64,000 nt of DNA from Loktanella sp. 5RATIMAR09 (GTDB lineage: Bacteria > Pseudomonadota > Alphaproteobacteria > Rhodobacterales > Rhodobacteraceae): NCBI RefSeq assembly GCF_001419985.1, contig NZ_LJAL01000002.1, positions 1 to 64,000 on the forward strand. Reading direction: 5' to 3'. Position numbers and translations under genes: made by a program. The notes beneath the pieces were generated by a model. It ran no database searches. It saw only the letters and a program-made list of their open reading frames with translations, and was not told the DNA's origin. Positions 17,825 to 25,510 of this stretch are shown one piece after another (the first letter of the stretch is position 1; each line of letters opens with the position of its first letter).

Positions 17825-19126
17825 TTAATCGACAGGCAGGCCACTGGGGACGGTGTCGGGGCGGCCCATCGGGCGGGTGAGGGCGGTTTCGCCGGTCAGG
17901 GCATTCAGGAAAGCGACGAGGTCTGTGATTTCGGTCTCGGTCAGGGCAATGGGACGCAGGTCGATCGCGGCGGATTGACGGGCCATTTCCAAGCGGTCCT
18001 GACGGATGGCAAAATCTGCCCCCGCCAGCCATGGGATATCGGGCAGGTTGGCGTGTTCCGGTGCCCATGCTGCCGTGGCAGTTGCGGGGTTCGCATGATG
18101 GCGGATGATGCCGTCCAATGTTGCATAGGCACCGTTGTGGCCGTAGGGGGCGGTCAGGGCCACATTGCGCAATGAGGGTGTTCTGAACTTATAGGCATCC
18201 TGTGGCAGGTCGGTTTCGGCCATACGGCCGACGTCGCGTGAAATGTGGTCCCAAGCCCGTGTGCGCCCTGGGCCAAAGGCGGGCAGGCCGAGCGCGTGGA
18301 AGCCTTGATCGGTAAAAAGCGGCCCTGCATGACAGGATGCGCAGCGACTCGTGAAGAAAAGCTGGCGGCCCCGTTCTGCGTCCGCAGGAAGCGGCGTACC
18401 TGTCAGCCATTGATCGTAAGGGCTATCGTAGGACTGCCATTCGCTGACGATGAATGCGCCCAGTGCATTGCCGATTTCCACGATGGTCACATCGGAAGGG
18501 TCTTCAATGTGGTCAAAGGCTTGGACGAACATGTTCCCATAGGCAGGGATCGTGCGCACCCGTTTGGCGATGATCGGCCAAGCCACGTCAATGCGGTCGT
18601 GGGTGGCCCCTGCGATTTCGTTTTCGCGGGGGTTTCCGGCCATTTCAAACTGCGACACCATCGGGAAAAGCGCTTGGGCGGCGACGAGATTGTCGAGCCC
18701 TGCGGGCAACCATTCTTCGGCGGGGGAATCGTAGCCGTTGCCGTAGATATCCGAGACTGTCAGCCGCCCGTCGTGGAACAGCGTGTCGATGTCATTGTGC
18801 CCGAGATTCCAGAGGCTTGGTGCGTTGCGGGGGATGCGTTTGCGGATCGCATCGGGGCCTGTTCCGGCCGTGCGGTCCGGCCCAACGCCAACACCGCCTT
18901 CGCCAATCCCCAAAGAGAGACCATCGCCGCCTGCGTGATCGTGATGATGGCAGGTACCGCATGATATATTTTTGTTGCCTGACAGTATCTTATCATAGAA
19001 GAGCAACTGCCCGATGCGGGCTTGATCCGCGTCGACGGGGATGTAATCATCAGGGCTGATCCCCTGTGCAAAGCCGAGATTTGCGCCCAAGAACAGTCCG
19101 AGGACCGCCGTATGCAACGCGTACAC
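17825..19126 (-). CDS. Diheme cytochrome c peroxidase / MauG-family protein (copy 2)
   Basis: About 433 residues if the GTG at 19124-19126 is the start. That start gives a compact signal peptide (YALHTAVLGLFLGANLGFAQ); no in-frame ATG exists nearer than 270 bases upstream, and that longer version would run through the Sel1 gene. The haem motifs are C56-G-T-C59-H60 and C262-A-S-C265-H266. It is clearly paralogous to the protein at 4181-5491, sharing IGQLLFYD, CGTCHH, FHDGR, FRTPSLRNVALT-PYGH and the PDTVPSGLP tail. Role is either periplasmic peroxidase or MauG/MbnH-like protein oxidation. Its 5' end overlaps that of the divergent Sel1 gene by 15 bases. Confidence 0.8.
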   Translation of the reverse strand: MYALHTAVLGLFLGANLGFAQGISPDDYIPVDADQARIGQLLFYDKILSGNKNISCGTCHHHDHAGGDGLSLGIGEGGVGVGPDRTAGTGPDAIRKRIPRNAPSLWNLGHNDIDTLFHDGRLTVSDIYGNGYDSPAEEWLPAGLDNLVAAQALFPMVSQFEMAGNPRENEIAGATHDRIDVAWPIIAKRVRTIPAYGNMFVQAFDHIEDPSDVTIVEIGNALGAFIVSEWQSYDSPYDQWLTGTPLPADAERGRQLFFTSRCASCHAGPLFTDQGFHALGLPAFGPGRTRAWDHISRDVGRMAETDLPQDAYKFRTPSLRNVALTAPYGHNGAYATLDGIIRHHANPATATAAWAPEHANLPDIPWLAGADFAIRQDRLEMARQSAAIDLRPIALTETEITDLVAFLNALTGETALTRPMGRPDTVPSGLPVD

Positions 19127-19612
19127 AACCTGTACACAACCTGTACATACATTTGTGCATCGCTGATCTTTCTGGCCGCCCCTGCGCAGGCGGACATGGA
19201 AGTCGCGCGCGACCTGATGGAGGCGGGCGAATACAGCGAGGCCCGCGCGCTGTTCGAGGTTTATGCGCGTTCCGGTAATGCCGAGGCCGAAGAGTTGATC
19301 GGTGTGATGTACGCCCTTGGTCTTGGGGTGGAACGCGACGACGCGCGGGCTTTTGACTGGTATCTGCGGGCGTCGTTGAAAGGGCATCCTGGCGCACAAT
19401 CCGGCTTGGGGTGGTACTATGAAGTGGGGCGGGGCATCCCCGCGCCTGATATGGTCAGAGCGTATCTGTGGTACGCATTATCGGCAATAGGGGGCGACCC
19501 TGACGCGCTGGATTCGCTGGAATTGATCACCCCGCGCCTGACGCCGGAAGAACGCGCGCGGGCAGAGGTGCTGATTGATGACTACAAAGGCTGGATGTAT
19601 CCGTTTCGTTGA
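19112..19612 (+). CDS. Secreted Sel1-repeat protein
   Basis: A 166-residue product from the ATG at 19112, which follows a good CCGAGGACC site. The signal peptide ends in LAAPAQA near residue 28. The mature part has Sel1/TPR-like helices (ALFEVYARSGNAEAEELIGVMYALGLGVERDDARAFDWY is the clearest span, about residues 48-88), then a second repeat with GHPGAQSGLGWYYEVGRG. Sel1 proteins usually act as protein-protein scaffolds. It diverges from the copy 2 diheme gene with overlapping 5' ends, so the two are probably co-regulated. Confidence 0.8.
   Translation: MQRVHNLYTTCTYICASLIFLAAPAQADMEVARDLMEAGEYSEARALFEVYARSGNAEAEELIGVMYALGLGVERDDARAFDWYLRASLKGHPGAQSGLGWYYEVGRGIPAPDMVRAYLWYALSAIGGDPDALDSLELITPRLTPEERARAEVLIDDYKGWMYPFR
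19121..19148. repeat. Tandem 11-bp repeat in the overlapping gene starts
   Basis: GTACACAACCT occurs at 19121-19131 and again at 19132-19142, followed by GTACAT at 19143-19148. The period is one helical turn and each joint contains the palindrome TGTACA. It lies inside both the Sel1 signal-peptide codons and the 5' end of the diheme gene, so it might also be a regulator site. Confidence 0.6.
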
Positions 19613-19801
19613 ATGGGTGAATACTTCCAAACAAAAAAGGGATTTCTATTTGTTTTCAGACGGGCAAAGACCAGTAAAACCTCTGTATACCTTCGGTTTA
19701 TTTCTGCGTTCTAAACCTTTGCTCGATTGAGAGACCTTGTTTCTTGGGGCCAAGGTGGTTGCACTCACCTGCCGCATGCAAGCGGCGACATCTTAAACCA
19801 A

Positions 19802-19819
19802 GGTACGTAAGACCGTACC
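19802..19819. promoter_or_regulatory. Inverted repeat before the Tat-peptide gene
   Basis: GGTACG (19802-19807) and CGTACC (19814-19819) are a perfect inverted repeat around six bases, flanked by two copies of ACCAAGG. It lies 30 bases before the start codon, so it could be an operator or a leader hairpin. The surrounding 19613-19848 stretch is otherwise AT-rich and without a gene, and probably contains the promoter. Confidence 0.4.
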
Positions 19820-19848
19820 AAGGACACAGAAAAGAAAGACTGGATACG

Positions 19849-20196
19849 ATGACAGATAAGACAACCTCAGTTTCACGCCGTCAGCTATTGACCCGCATCG
19901 GTGGCCTGGCCGCCGCAGCTTATACGGTCCCGGCCTTTACAACGATGTCGATGGCACATGCCTCGGATGGGGCTTCTGCGCCATCCGCCAACAGCCCTGC
20001 CAGCGCACCGAGCGAGCAAAGCGCACCGAGCGAGCCAAGCGCACCAAGCACACCAAGTGACCCAAGTGGGCCAAGCAACCCGAGCACAGCAAGCACTCCG
20101 AGTGCGCAGAGCGGTCCGTCGAGCGCAAACGACTCCGGTTCATGCGGCGAGTCGGGCGGTACCTGGAATTGGTCCAATGGGACTTGTATGTCCTGA
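19849..20196 (+). CDS. Tat-exported Ser/Pro/Ala-rich small protein, candidate modified peptide
   Basis: A 115-residue product. Residues 9-14 are S-R-R-Q-L-L, a twin-arginine motif, followed by a mild hydrophobic stretch and AHA near residue 37. The middle (about 38-95) is low complexity, made of Ser-Ala-Pro and Pro-Ser units with varied spacer residues. The C-terminus has two Cys 14 residues apart (C99, C113), with W106 and W108 between them, and ends in Ser115. The composition suggests a flexible exported stalk with a small disulfide loop. The next large gene encodes a kinase-like/PqqD fusion, which makes a modified-peptide role worth testing. No family recognised. Confidence 0.65.
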   Translation: MTDKTTSVSRRQLLTRIGGLAAAAYTVPAFTTMSMAHASDGASAPSANSPASAPSEQSAPSEPSAPSTPSDPSGPSNPSTASTPSAQSGPSSANDSGSCGESGGTWNWSNGTCMS

Positions 20197-20229
20197 TCGC
20201 GGCTTGCGTTGTTTCAGGTCGGTGATCTG

Positions 20230-20301
20230 ATGCTTTTGAACCGTTCGCTTGATGAACACTGTGACGTGGCCCCTTTGCGGGGGCTGCGTTCTTATGGATA
20301 A
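20230..20301 (+). CDS. Possible 23-residue leader peptide
   Basis: A short frame from ATG 20230 to TAA 20299-20301, preceded by a GGTGATCTG stretch. Its last codons overlap the ATG at 20294 of the kinase/PqqD gene, which has no good ribosome site of its own, so it could act through translational coupling. It could equally be chance, and the longer kinase start at 20252 would make it irrelevant. Confidence 0.25.
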   Translation: MLLNRSLDEHCDVAPLRGLRSYG

Positions 20302-21547
20302 AACTGCGGACATTTGTTTGAACTTCGCAGGTTTGGACGCGCCCCTCAGGGTGGTGCAGCCCGATGTTGTCCGCCCCTTGCTTGATCCTGTCATGGGGGG
20401 GTGGCCCTTTTCGGCGGTGCCTTGTGATGATCCACAGGCCAAACCTGCCTTCGCCACCATTGGTCCGCTTGATGCCAAGAAATGGCGTCTGGAAGCCCCG
20501 CGCGCGGCCAAGCCGGTGGCCGACCATAACCCTGTGAATGCGATCTGTGATCTTGTGGTTGAAATGTCGTGGGAACGCCTGCGCAGCAGCCCTGACCTTT
20601 TGTGTCTGCATGCCGCAGCGTTGACGTTCAATGACCGTCTTGTGATTTTTCCCAATGCCCGCCGTGCAGGCAAAAGCCTTTTGTCTGCGACGCTGGCGCA
20701 TGCGGGGCATGAGGTGTTTTCGGATGATTTTGTGCCGCTGGCTGTCGATCCGCAAAGCGGTGTGATCAGCGGCATGGCCAACGGCATCGCGCCACGTCTG
20801 CGCATGCCTTTGCCGGATAATATTTCGGCGTCTCTCAATCGCTGGATCATGGACCGGATCGGCGTGCGCAATAAGCAATATGGTTATTTGACCGGCATTG
20901 ATTTGCCCCGATCGGGAACCACCGCGCCAGTGGGCGCGATTGTGGTGTTGGAGGGTGATCCAACCATGACAGAGCCTGCGTCGCTGAGCCCTGTTTCGCG
21001 TGAGGACGCGATGGCCGCTTTGGTGACGCAGAATTTTGGGCGGCAGGTGCATGCCGGGGCCATCTTGCGTGTCACTGACGCCTTGACCCGCACAGTGCCT
21101 GTCCTGCGGTTGCGCTATAACAGTGTCGAGGACGCAGCGGCGCTCTTGCATGAAACCCCGCTCTTGCATTATCTGCCTGCGGCGCAGATGGCAGAGGCGG
21201 ATCAGCCCGGAACCTTGCCACTTGCGCCCTTGGCCCTTCCGGATGTGCGGCGTGACGGGCCGGTCGATCTGGCGCGGAAATTTAACAAACTGCCCGACTA
21301 TACCGAGTGCGAGAGCGAGACCTCTCTCTATCTTGCCGATGGCGATGGGTTTGCGATCCAGCGCTTGAACCCTGTCTCTGCGATCATTTGGACACTGCTG
21401 GATGAGGGGCTGACCGGGGTCGAGATGGTTGAAGTCATGCAAGAATTATACTCGGATATCGCGGTGGATCGCCTGCGCGCGGATGTTGCGGGCGCACTGG
21501 AATTTCTATGGCAGGAACGGTTGATCGTGCCGACCTCTGAACGCTGA
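20294..21547 (+). CDS. HPr-kinase-like protein fused to PqqD-like (RRE) domain
   Basis: About 417 residues. The first 310 residues resemble the HprK-related kinases: HAAAL near 106, a P-loop-like PNARRAGKSL at 120-129, and FSDDFVPL at 142-149. The P-loop keeps GKS but has lost the usual leading Gly. The last 75 residues resemble PqqD, the leader-peptide recognition fold: a hydrophobic strand with FAIQRLNPVSAIIWTLLDEG, then ELYSD and a helix ending FLWQERLIV. Cytoplasmic, no signal peptide. HprK homologues phosphorylate Ser on HPr or on some lasso precursors. The Tat protein just upstream is the obvious candidate substrate, by inference. The start may instead be ATG 20252. Confidence 0.7.
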   Translation: MDKTADICLNFAGLDAPLRVVQPDVVRPLLDPVMGGWPFSAVPCDDPQAKPAFATIGPLDAKKWRLEAPRAAKPVADHNPVNAICDLVVEMSWERLRSSPDLLCLHAAALTFNDRLVIFPNARRAGKSLLSATLAHAGHEVFSDDFVPLAVDPQSGVISGMANGIAPRLRMPLPDNISASLNRWIMDRIGVRNKQYGYLTGIDLPRSGTTAPVGAIVVLEGDPTMTEPASLSPVSREDAMAALVTQNFGRQVHAGAILRVTDALTRTVPVLRLRYNSVEDAAALLHETPLLHYLPAAQMAEADQPGTLPLAPLALPDVRRDGPVDLARKFNKLPDYTECESETSLYLADGDGFAIQRLNPVSAIIWTLLDEGLTGVEMVEVMQELYSDIAVDRLRADVAGALEFLWQERLIVPTSER

Positions 21548-21597
21548 AAACGATAGTCCCGATGGCGTGGTAAAGGGGCAGCGGATCGGTGACATAA

Positions 21598-21624
21598 AAA
21601 GGCCGCCCACAAGGAGCGGCCTTT
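21598..21624 (-). terminator. Intrinsic terminator after the dctQMP operon
   Basis: AAAGGCCGC (21598-21606) pairs with GCGGCCTTT (21616-21624) around nine bases. Read on the minus strand the stem is followed by a run of five T, so it ends the TRAP operon. It may also serve the convergent kinase/PqqD gene, though only weakly. Confidence 0.8.
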
Positions 21625-21644
21625 CGTCGATCTGGACGTAACCC

Positions 21645-22709
21645 TTAGTTTAGGTCGCTGGCATAAGCTTCGGCCAGTTCGGCCTCGACCTCGGCTGTGG
21701 CCGCGATCAATGCGTCGAGCATCTCGCCGCCGCCGTCAACGTTTTCGCGGAACCATGCGTTGACAGGCTCTGCCGCTGCGGCGAATGCCGCTTTCTCTTC
21801 GGGGCTTGGCACATAGATGTCGCCGCCACCCGCAACGAAGGCTTCATAGGCTTCGATGGATTTGCGCTTGGGTGACGCAAATGTCGCCTGCTGAAGTGCA
21901 GAGAAACCATCAACGACAACGCGGCGCAGGTCTTCTGGCATCGCAAGGAAGTTGTCGTTGTTCATCCACCACAGCGCACCCATGTAGGAATGGCCATCAA
22001 GTGTCAGGTATTGCAGGCCCGCATCAGGGAATTTCATGCCCATGATGTCGGTGATGCCGTTTGCGGTGCCCTCAACAACGCCGGTTTGCAGCGATGTGAA
22101 CAGCTCCGGCCACGGGATCGGTGTCGCAGAGGCACCCATTGCTTCAACCAGTTGCACAGGCAGGTCGGCCACAACGGTACGAAGTTTCAGGCCTTCCATG
22201 TCGGCGGGGCTGGTCACGCGGCGTTCGGTGTTGGCAAAGTTGCGCCAGCCGCCGGTGTTGCCAATGGTCATCAGGCGCACGGTGTTTCCGCTGTCCTCAA
22301 GTGCTTTGTCGCGCAGGGTGCGGACGAAATCGCCAGACAGCACAGCCTCGGCCACGCGGTCGGATGACATCAGGTAGGGCAGGTCAAGCACCTGGACGTA
22401 AGGGAAGATGCCAGCGGCGCCACCCGAAGTGGAAATATAGACGTCGATGGACCCCTCGGACACACCTTCAAGGCATTCCGCACCCGTGGCGCAAAGCTGT
22501 GTGCCGATGAAAAGTTCCACCGCAATGCGCCCGTTTGAGGCGGCCTCGACGTAGTTTTTGAAGACGACCAGACCGTCATAATCTTCGTCGTTTTCGTTGG
22601 AGTTGGCGGTCGCGCGGATCGTAAACTCCGTGTGTCCGTCTGCCCAAGCTGCCAGCGGTGTCGCCAGCAGTGCGGCGGTGGCCGCGATTTTTGTGAACTG
22701 TTTCAGCAT
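21645..22709 (-). CDS. TRAP transporter substrate-binding protein (DctP type)
   Basis: A 354-residue periplasmic binding protein with a signal peptide ending AAWA near residue 23. DctP features are present: the GTQLCATGAECLEGVSEGSIDVYIS segment, LKLRTVVADLPVQLVEAMGASATPIPWPELFTSLQTGVVEG (the conserved ligand-binding Arg region near 175-180) and a C-terminal helical tail. The ligand is probably an organic anion because of the conserved Arg. It is the last gene of a dctQ-dctM-dctP operon and is followed by a strong terminator. Confidence 0.9.
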   Translation of the reverse strand: MLKQFTKIAATAALLATPLAAWADGHTEFTIRATANSNENDEDYDGLVVFKNYVEAASNGRIAVELFIGTQLCATGAECLEGVSEGSIDVYISTSGGAAGIFPYVQVLDLPYLMSSDRVAEAVLSGDFVRTLRDKALEDSGNTVRLMTIGNTGGWRNFANTERRVTSPADMEGLKLRTVVADLPVQLVEAMGASATPIPWPELFTSLQTGVVEGTANGITDIMGMKFPDAGLQYLTLDGHSYMGALWWMNNDNFLAMPEDLRRVVVDGFSALQQATFASPKRKSIEAYEAFVAGGGDIYVPSPEEKAAFAAAAEPVNAWFRENVDGGGEMLDALIAATAEVEAELAEAYASDLN

Positions 22710-22731
22710 TATTCTCTCCCTATTGATGCTG

Positions 22732-24303
22732 TTAGTTGATGCCCGGTGGCGGGCTAATGCAAGCGCTAAACCCGACTTCTGGACCGCAGCCCAAGAAGCC
22801 AGCGAGGTATGGCACTGTCATGGAAATGGCGGGGATGTAGGTGATCAGGAAGATCACGAGGATTTCCACCGCAAGGAATGGCAGGATGGCTTTGGCGATG
22901 GTTTCGACCTTTTCGCCCGACACCGTACTGGCCACGAATAGCACCAGCCCCATGGGGGGCGTCGCCAACCCCACGGTCAGGTTGACGCTCATGATGATGG
23001 CGAAGTGCACGGGGTGTACGCCGAGGTCGACAAAGATCGGACCCAAGATGGGCCCAAGGATGATGATCGCCGGACCCGCATCAAGGAACATGCCCACGAT
23101 GAACAACAGGATGTTGATCAGGAACAAGAGCATCAGCGGGTTTTCGGAGAGCGACAGGATGTAGTCGCTCAGGATCTGCGGTGCGTATGACAGGGAAACG
23201 ACAGTTTTGAACGCCACAGCCGCGCCCACCAGCAACAGCACCGCAGAGGTGGCGAGCGCTGAACGCGTCAGCACCTCGCCCAGATCGCGCAGTTTCATCG
23301 ACCGCAGCACAAAGAAGCTGACGATCAATGCGTAGGCGACGGCTACGGCAGAAGCCTCGGTCGGGGTGAAGACGCCCACAAGGATACCGCCCAGAATGAT
23401 GATCGGGGTTTGCAGGGGGGCGATGGCCTTTTTGCAGACCATGCGGAAATCATGGGTCACGCGTTTGCGGTACCCCATCAGCATGAAATGGGCGGCAATC
23501 AGAAGTGCGCCAAAGACGACCCAGAGGTTAAGGCTATGGATCTTGTCACCGGCCTCATTGATCGCAGACAGTCCGACGATGCCCGACAGCCCTGCGTAAA
23601 GCGCCATCAACAGGCCTGCCAGATTGATGCGGACCAAGGCAAAGCTGACCCAGTATTCAATCGGCGTGATCGTCTGGTTCTTGCTGACGATCCGTTCTGC
23701 CTTGGGCAGGTCATAGCGGTCGGCCATCAGCCGGACCATGACCATCAGGCCCACGCCCACCATGATGCCGGGCACGATACCGGCAAGGAACAGGGACGCC
23801 ACGCTTTCGCCCATCACATAGGCGTAAATAATCATAATGCCCGAGGGCGGGATGATCGGGCCAATGACCGATGAGGCGGCCGTGATCGCGGCGGCGAATT
23901 TGCGGGTGTAGCCGTTCTTTTCCATCGCGGGGATCATGGTCGATCCGATGGCAGATGTATCAGCCACGGCGGAGCCTGAGAGGCCCGCAAAGAGCATGGA
24001 TGACAGGATGTTCACATGGGCCAGACCGCCACGCAGGTGGCCCATGAAGGCTTGGGCGAATTCGACCAACCGCAGGGTGATGCCGCCGCGGTTCATGATT
24101 TCACCTGCCAGCATGAAGAACGGCAGCGCCATGAGAGGAAAGCTGTCCATGCCGTTGTAAAGGTTGCGATAAAGCCCTGCGACAACATTGCGGTTGTCGC
24201 CTTCGAGCATGATCAGCGCGAAAGGCGAGGCCAGCAGCGCAAAGACCACCGGCAGGCCGATCATGATCAGGACAAGGAAGAGCGGAAGGAACCATAAAAG
24301 CAT
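22732..24303 (-). CDS. TRAP transporter large permease (DctM type)
   Basis: A 523-residue inner-membrane protein with the DctM landmarks FAGLSGSAVADTSAIGSTMIPAM near residue 108 and IIPPSGIMIIYAY near 145, and the C-terminal GLATPPMGLVLFVAS. It is about 90 residues longer than a typical DctM; the extra part is a region with additional hydrophobic segments around residues 210-310. It overlaps the dctQ stop by one base and is followed 22 bases later by dctP. Confidence 0.9.
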   Translation of the reverse strand: MLLWFLPLFLVLIMIGLPVVFALLASPFALIMLEGDNRNVVAGLYRNLYNGMDSFPLMALPFFMLAGEIMNRGGITLRLVEFAQAFMGHLRGGLAHVNILSSMLFAGLSGSAVADTSAIGSTMIPAMEKNGYTRKFAAAITAASSVIGPIIPPSGIMIIYAYVMGESVASLFLAGIVPGIMVGVGLMVMVRLMADRYDLPKAERIVSKNQTITPIEYWVSFALVRINLAGLLMALYAGLSGIVGLSAINEAGDKIHSLNLWVVFGALLIAAHFMLMGYRKRVTHDFRMVCKKAIAPLQTPIIILGGILVGVFTPTEASAVAVAYALIVSFFVLRSMKLRDLGEVLTRSALATSAVLLLVGAAVAFKTVVSLSYAPQILSDYILSLSENPLMLLFLINILLFIVGMFLDAGPAIIILGPILGPIFVDLGVHPVHFAIIMSVNLTVGLATPPMGLVLFVASTVSGEKVETIAKAILPFLAVEILVIFLITYIPAISMTVPYLAGFLGCGPEVGFSACISPPPGIN

Positions 24304-24899
24304 CAGTCGGCTCCCTGAAAGTCATCGGCATTCAAGGGGGTGAGGCGGTCGCCTTGGCCCAAGAGCTTGATGATTTGACGGATAATCAGTTCCAGATTGA
24401 CGAGGATCAGCAGGTTCACCCCGACCCACAGAGAGGCGTATTGATAGTTGTTCTGGAACTTGGCGCCGCATTTGCCAAATTCGAGCCCGAAAGGCCAGCG
24501 CAGGGACGATGAACACCCGCGCCCCGAGAGGGTTTGCACATGGTTGTTCAGGCCGCGTTCCCAAGCGATGACGAGCACCCAAAGCGCGATGCCCAAAATC
24601 AGCAGTGTCAGCAGGCCGGAGACGACACGGGGCAGAGCGCGTTCCAGCATGTCGATTGACACGAAACCACCCATCCGGAAGGCCAGCGGAGCCATCAGCC
24701 CCGTCATCCAGAGCATGCCAAAGCGCGCGCCTTCTTCGGTCCAGTTGGGGGCGTCTGATAGCACATAGCGGAAGAACACCTGCCCCAAGATGAGGACGAC
24801 CATAATGGCCAGTGCGATCACCGCGATCACCTTGCCAATGGCAAGGACCACGGTGTTAAACCGTTCGAGCGGCCATAAAAGGCCAAACAGGACCGACAT
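24303..24899 (-). CDS. TRAP transporter small permease (DctQ type)
   Basis: A 198-residue protein with four hydrophobic helices and the DctQ segment NWTEEGARFGMLWMTGLMAPLAF near residues 55-77. It carries a loop with several Cys (GRGCSS, FGKCG) not found in most DctQ proteins. It is the first gene of the TRAP operon and overlaps dctM by one base. The GAGGAG-like stretch before the ATG fits a ribosome site. Confidence 0.85.
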   Translation of the reverse strand: MSVLFGLLWPLERFNTVVLAIGKVIAVIALAIMVVLILGQVFFRYVLSDAPNWTEEGARFGMLWMTGLMAPLAFRMGGFVSIDMLERALPRVVSGLLTLLILGIALWVLVIAWERGLNNHVQTLSGRGCSSSLRWPFGLEFGKCGAKFQNNYQYASLWVGVNLLILVNLELIIRQIIKLLGQGDRLTPLNADDFQGAD

Positions 24900-24943
24900 C
24901 GGCTCCTCCCCTGTTTATGTGCGGGCTTTTGCCCTTTGTTTTT

Positions 24944-24992
24944 GGGGGCGTTGCCCCCGCCGCTTTGCGGCCCCCTCCCAGAGTTTTTCTGG
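24944..24992. repeat. Three consecutive short hairpins (REP-like)
   Basis: GGGGGC-GTT-GCCCCC (24944-24958), GCCGC-TTT-GCGGC (24959-24971) and CCAGA-N5-TCTGG (24978-24992) follow one another between the flavin reductase stop and the dctQ start. They would form on either strand. A run of T precedes the first stem on the plus strand but no T tract follows the last on the minus strand. It resembles a dispersed intergenic palindromic element or a multi-stem terminator. Confidence 0.6.
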
Positions 24993-25006
24993 CAAGATGA
25001 TAAGCG

Positions 25007-25510
25007 TTAGGTTGCGGTAAACTCTCCGTAGTTGCCCGCGTGAAAGACGAGCGGTTCGCCGCCACGGTGATGTGTTTTTGTGACGCGGCCCACGACGATC
25101 ACGTGGTCGCCTGCATCGTGCGTGGCTTCAAGGCTGCACTCGAATGTCGCGAGCGCCCCTTCGATGATCGGCATGCCGCAGTGCGACAGATGCGTGGGCA
25201 CGTCCTTGATCGCGGTTTTGGATTTGATAATGGCCGCGCAGATATCGCGTTGGTCAGCGGCAAGAACGTGCACCGCAAAGCGCCGCGAGCCTGCGAAATG
25301 TTCGAACCGTTTGGACGATTTTGCAGGCGACCAAAGCACCAAAGGCGGATCAAGCGATACGCTGGCAAAGCTGTTTGCCACGATGGCGACCGGCCCTTCC
25401 GGGCTATCCGTAGTAACAACGGTCACACCTGTGACGAAGGTGCCCAAGGCGCCGCGAAAGCTGTCGCTGTCTGTGCTGGGGTCGAATGTGGCGATCGTGC
25501 CTGCGTCCAT
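25007..25510 (-). CDS. Flavin reductase-domain protein
   Basis: A 167-residue FMN-binding split-barrel protein (flavin reductase-like domain). It has FVTGVTVVTT near 25-34, ANSFASVSLDPPLVLWSPAKSSKRFEHF near 45-72 and a C-terminal HHRGGEPLVFHAGNYGEF. Such proteins supply reduced FMN to two-component monooxygenases; the LLM-type monooxygenase two genes upstream is the likely partner. The start ATG at 25508-25510 overlaps the stop of the aldo/keto reductase by one base; the 15-residue longer form lacks support. Confidence 0.85.
   Translation of the reverse strand: MDAGTIATFDPSTDSDSFRGALGTFVTGVTVVTTDSPEGPVAIVANSFASVSLDPPLVLWSPAKSSKRFEHFAGSRRFAVHVLAADQRDICAAIIKSKTAIKDVPTHLSHCGMPIIEGALATFECSLEATHDAGDHVIVVGRVTKTHHRGGEPLVFHAGNYGEFTAT

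Noticed and set aside
17825-19399. Long version of the copy 2 diheme protein starting near 19399
   Set aside because: The extra 90 residues are the antisense of the Sel1 gene and put the signal peptide inside the protein.
19849-21547. PQQ or lasso-peptide biosynthesis cluster
   Set aside because: There is no PqqA/B/C/E, no asparagine-synthetase-like cyclase, no transglutaminase-like protease and no radical SAM gene; only the PqqD-like and HprK-like parts are present.
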